Assembly (NCBI GenBank): GCA_001298545.1
Contig: LJCX01000031.1
Coordinates: 1 to 64,000 of the forward strand
Direction of reading: 5' to 3'
DNA from: Actinobacteria bacterium OV320
GTDB lineage: Bacteria; Actinomycetota; Actinomycetes; Streptomycetales; Streptomycetaceae
Length of the DNA: 64,000 bases
Shown piece after piece: positions 59,418 through 64,000 of the stretch. A model generated the notes under the pieces. It saw nothing but the letters and a program-made list of their open reading frames with translations. It made no database searches and was not told where the DNA came from. The translations under genes and the position numbers were made by a program. The first letter of the stretch is position 1. Each line of letters begins with the position of its first letter.

Positions 59418-59441
59418 GCGGAAGCGCCGCCGGCCTTCCGC
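59418..59441 (+). promoter_or_regulatory. Attenuator-like hairpin after the leader peptide
   Basis: GCGGAAG (59418-59424) pairs with CTTCCGC (59435-59441) around a GC-rich 10-nt loop. It begins one base after the leader stop codon, as expected for a translation-coupled regulatory hairpin. Confidence 0.5.
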
Positions 59442-59554
59442 GCCTCCCGGCGCCCTCATTCGAGGGCATCCGTGCGCCGGCCGCCGGCGAGCCCCGGCCG
59501 CGCACCCCTCTTTCTTGCACACCCCCGCCGCAACTGCCCCGGAGGAGAACGAGC

Positions 59555-60394
59555 ATGAGCCGCAGTGACGTCCTGGTCGACGCCGACTGGGTCGAGGCCA
59601 ACCTCGACAACGCCGACATCGCCATCGTCGAGGTCGACGAGGACACGTCCGCGTACGAGAAGAACCACATCCGCAACGCCATCCGGATCGACTGGACCAA
59701 GGACCTCCAGGACCCGGTGCGCCGTGACTTCGTCGACCAGGAGGGCTTCGAGAAGCTCCTGTCGGCCAAGGGCATCGCCAACGACACGCTGGTGATCCTC
59801 TACGGCGGCAACAACAACTGGTTCGCGTCCTACGCCTACTGGTACTTCAAGCTCTACGGCCACGACAACGTCAAGCTTCTCGACGGTGGCCGCAAGAAGT
59901 GGGAGCTGGACGCCCGCGAGCTGGTCGAAGAGGTGCCCGAGCGCCCCGAGACCTCCTACCAGGCCAAGCCGCAGAACAAGTCCATCCGCGCCTTCCGCGA
60001 CGACGTCGTGGCGGCCATCGGCTCGCAGAACCTGGTCGACGTCCGGTCGCCCGACGAGTTCAGCGGCAAGCTGCTGGCTCCCGCGCACCTGCCGCAGGAG
60101 CAGTCGCAGCGCCCGGGCCACGTCCCGTCCGCCCGCAACATCCCGTGGTCGAAGAACGCCAACGACGACGGCACCTTCAAGTCGGACGACGAGCTCAAGG
60201 AGCTCTACGCCGACGAGCAGGTCGACCTGGCCAAGGACACCATCGCGTACTGCCGCATCGGCGAGCGCTCGGCCCTGACCTGGTTCGTGCTGCACGAGCT
60301 GCTGGGCGTGGAGAACGTCAAGAACTACGACGGCTCCTGGACCGAGTACGGCTCCCTCGTCGGCGTCCCGATCGAGCTCGGCGCCAACAAGTAA
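59555..60394 (+). CDS. Thiosulfate sulfurtransferase (two-domain rhodanese)
   Basis: This 279-residue enzyme transfers sulfur from thiosulfate to an acceptor. It has two rhodanese domains. The first, inactive one has VILYGGNNNWFASYAYWYFK in place of the Cys loop. The second has DVRSPDEFSGK and the catalytic-Cys loop YCRIGERSALTWF. It corresponds to the CysA/SseA-type sulfurtransferases of actinobacteria. GGAGGAG precedes the ATG. It follows the leader peptide and is probably co-transcribed with the DUF1416 gene 39 nt downstream. Confidence 0.93.
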   Translation: MSRSDVLVDADWVEANLDNADIAIVEVDEDTSAYEKNHIRNAIRIDWTKDLQDPVRRDFVDQEGFEKLLSAKGIANDTLVILYGGNNNWFASYAYWYFKLYGHDNVKLLDGGRKKWELDARELVEEVPERPETSYQAKPQNKSIRAFRDDVVAAIGSQNLVDVRSPDEFSGKLLAPAHLPQEQSQRPGHVPSARNIPWSKNANDDGTFKSDDELKELYADEQVDLAKDTIAYCRIGERSALTWFVLHELLGVENVKNYDGSWTEYGSLVGVPIELGANK

Positions 60395-60433
60395 TCATCC
60401 GAAGACCGACCTGAACGACCTCAGGAGAAGCAC

Positions 60434-60721
60434 ATGTGTGGAGCGAAGGCCGGCGGCCCGGACGCCTCGACGATCAAGCCCGGTGAGACCACGATCCAGG
60501 GTCAGGTGACCAAGGACGGCGAGCCGGTGACGGGCTACGTCCGTCTGCTGGACTCGACCGGCGAGTTCACCGCGGAGGTCCCGACCTCCGCCACCGGACA
60601 GTTCCGCTTCTACGCGGCCGAGGGCACCTGGACCGTTCGCGCCCTCGTTCCCGGCGCCACCGCCGACCGCACGGTCGTCGCCCAGCAGGGCGGCCTCGCG
60701 GAGGTCGCGATCGCGGTCTGA
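60434..60721 (+). CDS. DUF1416 protein
   Basis: This 95-residue protein matches DUF1416. It starts MCGAKAGGPDASTIKPGE, contains TTIQGQVTKDGEPVTGYVRL and ends in short beta strands, giving a small carboxypeptidase-regulatory-like sandwich. It is always found beside the sulfurtransferase in actinobacteria that I recall, so a sulfur-related role is inferred. CAGGAG lies upstream of the ATG. A strong terminator follows 19 nt after the stop. Confidence 0.88.
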   Translation: MCGAKAGGPDASTIKPGETTIQGQVTKDGEPVTGYVRLLDSTGEFTAEVPTSATGQFRFYAAEGTWTVRALVPGATADRTVVAQQGGLAEVAIAV

Positions 60722-60739
60722 ACGACACCGTGAACCACT

Positions 60740-60782
60740 GAAGGGCCGCACCCCGGGTCGGACACCGCGGGTGCGGCCCTTC
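60740..60782 (+). terminator. Terminator after DUF1416
   Basis: A 14-bp perfect stem (GAAGGGCCGCACCC, 60740-60753, with GGGTGCGGCCCTTC, 60769-60782) encloses a 15-nt loop. It ends the sulfurtransferase operon. Confidence 0.9.
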
Positions 60783-60808
60783 GGCGTGCGCGGACCTACG
60801 CTGGAGGT

Positions 60809-61069
60809 ATGTACGCACGGCGACGGCACGTCTACTTCGCCATGATGGGGACCTGCATCGGTCTCTTCGTCCTGGCGTGGGCGGTCGTGCGCCTCTGGTC
60901 GATCCCGGTGGCCGTGGGCATGTGCGTGGTGGCCATGCTCATCCCGCCGCTCGCCGCGATGGTCGCCAACCGGCGCGGCCCCGAGGACCGCTGGTGGGAC
61001 GACCCCTCCGGTGACCCGAAGTCCGACGAGTGGTGGGACGAGCTGGACGGCAAGAAACGCCGCCCGTAG
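60809..61069 (+). CDS. DUF3099 small membrane protein
   Basis: This 86-residue protein has two membrane helices (about 9-28 and 33-52) and an acidic, Trp-rich C-terminal tail (EDRWWDDPSGDPKSDEWWDE). This matches the DUF3099 pattern of Streptomyces and relatives. No function is established. The ATG at 60809 is preceded by CTGGAGG. It is convergent with the DsrE-like gene, 40 nt away. Confidence 0.85.
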   Translation: MYARRRHVYFAMMGTCIGLFVLAWAVVRLWSIPVAVGMCVVAMLIPPLAAMVANRRGPEDRWWDDPSGDPKSDEWWDELDGKKRRP

Positions 61070-61109
61070 CGGCCTGTTCCGCCGTTGTTCCGCCGTTGTT
61101 CCGCCTTTT

Positions 61110-61472
61110 CTAGTAGACGAGCGCCTGGACGCCGTCGGTCAGCGCCTCCTGCACGAACACCTGCGCTCCCGCGATCCGTACGCCCTCGATGACGTCCTTC
61201 TCCGTGATGTCCCGGCGGGCCGCGCACTGGGTGCACAGGGTGAGGCGGCCACCGGCCAGGATCGATTCGAGCAGGCCGGGCAGCGGGGCCGCGTGCGGCA
61301 GCTCGAACTCGGCGGCCCGGCCCGGCAGCGCGAACCAGGCGGACTCCCCGGTCAGCCACATTGACACCTCGACCCCACTGGCCACGGCGACGGCCGCGAC
61401 CGTGAACGCCTGGGAGCACCGCTCGGGCGCATCCGCGCCCGCCGTCACCTTGATCACGAGCTTCTTCGCCAT
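61110..61472 (-). CDS. DsrE-family protein
   Basis: This 120-residue protein has the DsrE/DsrF-like alpha/beta fold: LVIKVTAGADAPERCSQAFT, AAVAVASGVEVSMWLTG and the Cys pair LTLCTQCAARR, which may carry sulfur. It is compatible with the neighbouring rhodanese and MoaD-like sulfur proteins, though it is transcribed on the opposite strand. ATG at 61472. Confidence 0.87.
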   Translation of the reverse strand: MAKKLVIKVTAGADAPERCSQAFTVAAVAVASGVEVSMWLTGESAWFALPGRAAEFELPHAAPLPGLLESILAGGRLTLCTQCAARRDITEKDVIEGVRIAGAQVFVQEALTDGVQALVY

Positions 61473-61574
61473 GCCTGAATCGTAATCAACTCAACTACAA
61501 CTGCTTGTGTTGACCATGGGTCTCCTGTGCAGCGCGAGACGGAATACGCGCTTCACGCTTCTGAGGGGGATGTT

Positions 61575-62516
61575 GTGGAAGGTCCAGAAAGGGCCGAAGA
61601 GGTAGTAGGTGCGGGTGGGTCTGTCGAGGCAGACGGCAAGGCAGCGGCAGAAGGTGCGCCGGAGGTGGAGGCGGACCGAGACGCAGAGGCGCACGGAGAC
61701 GACGCAGAGGCGCACCAGGACGCGGCGGTGCACGGAGACGCAGAGGCGCACCAAGACGCAGACGCGGACGCATCCGTTGCGGCCGAGGCGCCCCTGCCGC
61801 GCCCTCGCCGTCGTCGCGGCCGTACGACCTTGATGATCGCCGGCGCCGCCGTGCTCGGTGTCGTCGCCGGCGCCTGCGCCGGTTTCCTCGTCCAGGCCGA
61901 CCGCGAGCCGACCGCGCTGCCGCCGCTCTCGCAGCCCGTGCTCGCGCAGGGCAAGGGCGAGGTCGAGCCGCTGTCGGCGGCGCAGGACCGGCGGGTCAAG
62001 ACGGACGGCGATCTGCGCAAACTGCTGATCACCCGTCCCAAGGGAGCCAAGGACGCCGACTTCGCGGTGGACAGCGACGGCTGGGCGGATCTGCCCACGT
62101 ACGCGCAGGAGTACACGAAACCGGGCGCCACGTTCAACAACCTCGTCGACGACGAGTTCCGCCGCGCGGCCATGGTCTCGTGGCGTGTGGGCGAGTCGTA
62201 CAACGTCGAGATCGCCCTCGTGCAGTTCCACCAGGAGAGCAAGGCCGCCGCGTCCGAGTGGGCCGAGAGCGGCGGCTACTGGGCCGAGGACGAGGACGAC
62301 ACCCGCAGTTGGCCCGTCCCCGGCACGGGGGACGGCAACGGGACGGCGTACGTGCACGACACACCCGAACAGGAGCCGGGCTACCTCCCGATGTACACGG
62401 CCGAGGCCTACGCCTGGCGCGGTGACATCTGCGTGGAGATCCAGGTCTACGACAGCAAGCCGATCTCCAAGGCGAAGATCATGGACCTGGCCCAGCGGCA
62501 GGTGGGAAAGCTGTGA
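61575..62516 (+). CDS. Membrane-anchored protein of a three-gene operon, gene 1
   Basis: This 313-residue protein has an acidic His/Asp/Ala-rich cytoplasmic N-terminus with repeats (AHGDDAEAHQDAAVHGDAEA) encoded by short DNA repeats. One membrane helix follows (about 83-105), then an extracytoplasmic domain containing AMVSWRVGESYNVEIALVQF and WRGDICVEIQVYDSKP. The GTG at 61575 is chosen because AGGGGG lies five nt upstream; an in-frame GTG at 61527 is weaker. Its stop overlaps the next start as GTGA. No known family is recognised. Confidence 0.72.
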   Translation: MEGPERAEEVVGAGGSVEADGKAAAEGAPEVEADRDAEAHGDDAEAHQDAAVHGDAEAHQDADADASVAAEAPLPRPRRRRGRTTLMIAGAAVLGVVAGACAGFLVQADREPTALPPLSQPVLAQGKGEVEPLSAAQDRRVKTDGDLRKLLITRPKGAKDADFAVDSDGWADLPTYAQEYTKPGATFNNLVDDEFRRAAMVSWRVGESYNVEIALVQFHQESKAAASEWAESGGYWAEDEDDTRSWPVPGTGDGNGTAYVHDTPEQEPGYLPMYTAEAYAWRGDICVEIQVYDSKPISKAKIMDLAQRQVGKL

Positions 62517-63400
62517 GCGAGAACCCCGAGAACCCCGAGAGCTCAGAGATCGACCCCGCGAATCCCGCAAATCCCGTGAACCCCGAGGTCGTCGAGGGCG
62601 GCGGCGCAGAGCCCGTCACCGACGTGAAGCCCGCGCGCAGGGTCCTGCGCCCCGGCCGTATCGCCACCGTGGCGGGATCCGCGCTGCTGGCGTGCGCGCT
62701 CGTCGGCGGTGTCGGCTACACCGCCGTGACCGTCCAGGACGCCGACCGCGCCCCCGGCAAGCCGACGTGGAAGTTCCCGCCGCCGACCCAGGGCGACGAG
62801 AAGACCGGGCAGGAGGGCGCGGACGGTGCGGACAAGGGACTGAGCGCCCTGCTCGTGCCCTACGGCACCGACGGCTTCGAGCGCGGCCCCGACCTCGGTG
62901 AGTTCGGCGCGGACGCCGAGTTCAGCGGGGCGCAGGCCACCGCCATGCGCAAGGAGTCCATCAAGGACCTGCCCACCAAGTCGCGCCGCCAGCTGGAGAA
63001 GCTGATCGACAAGGAGCGCATCAAGGGCGTGGCGATGCGCAGCTACGTCGTCGGTCGGTCGGACTACAACACCACGGACGCGATCACGTTCGACGTCAAC
63101 CTGTCGCGGATGGAGAACCGCACCGCCGTGCGTGAGGCGGCGACGTCCGTCAACGGCTTCCTCGCCGCCACGGACGTCTTCCGCAAGGGCCCGAAGATCG
63201 CGGGCAACAAGGACGCCCAGTGCTTCCTGACGCCCAAGGACAAGGACGAGGAGCTGGGCTTCGCGCTGTGCACCGCCTACGTGGGAGACGTGCTGGTCAG
63301 CGTCACCGCGAACGCCCCCGGTGTGCTCGACGCGAAGTTCGTCGCCAAGTTCTTCACCGCGCAACTCGACCGCATCGACGACCCGGGACAGGCCGTATGA
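62513..63400 (+). CDS. Membrane-anchored protein of a three-gene operon, gene 2
   Basis: This 295-residue protein starts with Asn/Pro/Glu repeats (MSENPENPESSEIDPANPAN), has one membrane helix (about 48-72) and an extracytoplasmic domain. In that domain YGTDGFERGPDLGEFGADAE and AQCFLTPKDKDEELGFALC are notable for two Cys. Both ends overlap neighbouring genes by 4 nt (GTGA and ATGA), so the three are translated together. The layout (tail, helix, outer domain) is the same as in genes 1 and 3. No family is recognised. Confidence 0.75.
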   Translation: MSENPENPESSEIDPANPANPVNPEVVEGGGAEPVTDVKPARRVLRPGRIATVAGSALLACALVGGVGYTAVTVQDADRAPGKPTWKFPPPTQGDEKTGQEGADGADKGLSALLVPYGTDGFERGPDLGEFGADAEFSGAQATAMRKESIKDLPTKSRRQLEKLIDKERIKGVAMRSYVVGRSDYNTTDAITFDVNLSRMENRTAVREAATSVNGFLAATDVFRKGPKIAGNKDAQCFLTPKDKDEELGFALCTAYVGDVLVSVTANAPGVLDAKFVAKFFTAQLDRIDDPGQAV

Positions 63401-64000
63401 CCGAGCAACAGCAGACGCCGGCCACCGCCGCACCGACCGACGGGACGGCCGCTGCACCCTCCGCCGGGACGCAGGTCACCGAGCAGCTCGCCGCCGAGCC
63501 GGACACCGCGCCCGTGGAAGGACTCGCGGCCACGGAAACACCCACCACCCCGCAGGGCGGCCCGGTCGCTCCGAAGGACCGGCGGGTGCTGCGTGCCGTG
63601 CTGCGCTGGACCGCCGTCGTCACCGTTTTCGCCGCGCTCGGGGCCGGGACGGCGTACGGGATCGCGGGCATGGAGCGTACGGACGTACCCGGTCTCGCCA
63701 CCGAGTCGGACGGCCGCTGGGCGTACCCGGAGATCACCAGGCCGCCGCTGCCCTCGGGCAGCCCCAGCCCGTTCGACACCAAGAACTGGGCGCAGGCCCA
63801 CTACGCGGACCTGCGCGCGCTGCTGCTGCCCGCGCCCGAGGGGGCGACGGACGACAAGACGCTGCGCGGCGCCGACGGCTGGCTGCCGACGAAGGACTTC
63901 CTGAACGTGTTCGAGTCCAAGGAGGACCGGGACGACGTCGGCCAGCTGCTCACCGACCACGGGCTGCGGCACATCGCGGCCCGTGGCTGGACCACCCCGG
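63397..64000 (+). CDS. Membrane-anchored protein of a three-gene operon, gene 3 (partial)
   Basis: The first 201 codons are visible; the gene continues beyond the window. The Thr/Ala/Pro-rich N-terminus (MTEQQQTPATAAPTDGTAAA) is followed by one membrane helix (about 71-92) and the start of an outer domain with GRWAYPEITRPPLPSGSPSP. It starts as ATGA over the stop of gene 2. The repeated architecture suggests that all three proteins work together in the envelope. Function unknown. Confidence 0.75.
   Translation, partial: MTEQQQTPATAAPTDGTAAAPSAGTQVTEQLAAEPDTAPVEGLAATETPTTPQGGPVAPKDRRVLRAVLRWTAVVTVFAALGAGTAYGIAGMERTDVPGLATESDGRWAYPEITRPPLPSGSPSPFDTKNWAQAHYADLRALLLPAPEGATDDKTLRGADGWLPTKDFLNVFESKEDRDDVGQLLTDHGLRHIAARGWTTP

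Overview
The window is a piece of a Streptomyces core chromosome. The base composition is visibly GC-rich and codons end mostly in G or C. Many starts are GTG or TTG. Streptomyces hallmark genes are present: glnR, mshD, csoR, the pit/pst/ppk phosphate block and a mycelial 5'-nucleotidase. From memory, the gene order resembles the S. coelicolor region around SCO4126 to SCO4168. I could not run an alignment to confirm this.

Layout. (1) 9-172: the 5S rRNA end of an rrn operon and its terminator. (2) 190-8037: a GNAT gene, then a leftward six-gene cluster resembling a type IV secretion machine: pilin-like, VirB8-like, VirB6-like, PrgI/VirB4-N-like, VirB4-like ATPase and VirD4-like protein. The VirD4-like protein appears to have lost its Walker A motif. 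(3) 8.4-20.8 kb: mostly extracellular or envelope functions. These are a sedolisin protease, a PAS-PP2C phosphatase, a phospholipase D, a trypsin-like protease, a Tat-exported carbonic anhydrase, an SLT-NlpC/P60 wall hydrolase, a PAP2 phosphatase, a berberine-bridge-like oxidase, a lipoprotein and two 56-residue microproteins. (4) 20.9-31.6 kb: CsoR with its operator, then a phosphate and polyphosphate island: Pit accessory protein and Pit, a pstSCAB operon behind a clear PHO box, and an overlapping ppk-CHAD-Nudix operon. (5) 31.6-40.7 kb: a repeat-rich spacer with a large near-perfect inverted repeat, then two divergent ABC systems. One is led by a GntR/YtrA repressor, the other by an ECF sigma/anti-sigma pair. 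A 15-bp-arm perfect palindrome lies between them. (6) 40.7-46.3 kb: mshD, a 5'-nucleotidase, a tandem pair of nearly identical 44-residue Lys/Ala/Pro-rich proteins and an ABC exporter. (7) 46.3-55.3 kb: an MprAB-like system with an HtrA protease, a pectate lyase-pectin methylesterase fusion and an extra response regulator, then a LacI regulator and GlnR. (8) 55.5-64 kb: alpha/beta hydrolase, MoaD/ThiS-like protein, a repeat-rich membrane protein, DUF2993, a Cys-containing leader peptide before a rhodanese, DUF1416, DUF3099, a DsrE-like protein and the start of a coupled three-gene envelope operon that leaves the window.

Themes. Phosphate supply, storage and release are concentrated in parts 4 and 6. 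Envelope-stress and export control recur in parts 5 and 7. No tRNA, insertion sequence, phage, integrase or CRISPR array was recognised. The least explained signals are the T4SS-like cluster with its degenerate coupling ATPase, the tandem Lys-rich microproteins, the repeat cluster before ppk and the Pel-Pme fusion inside a two-component locus.
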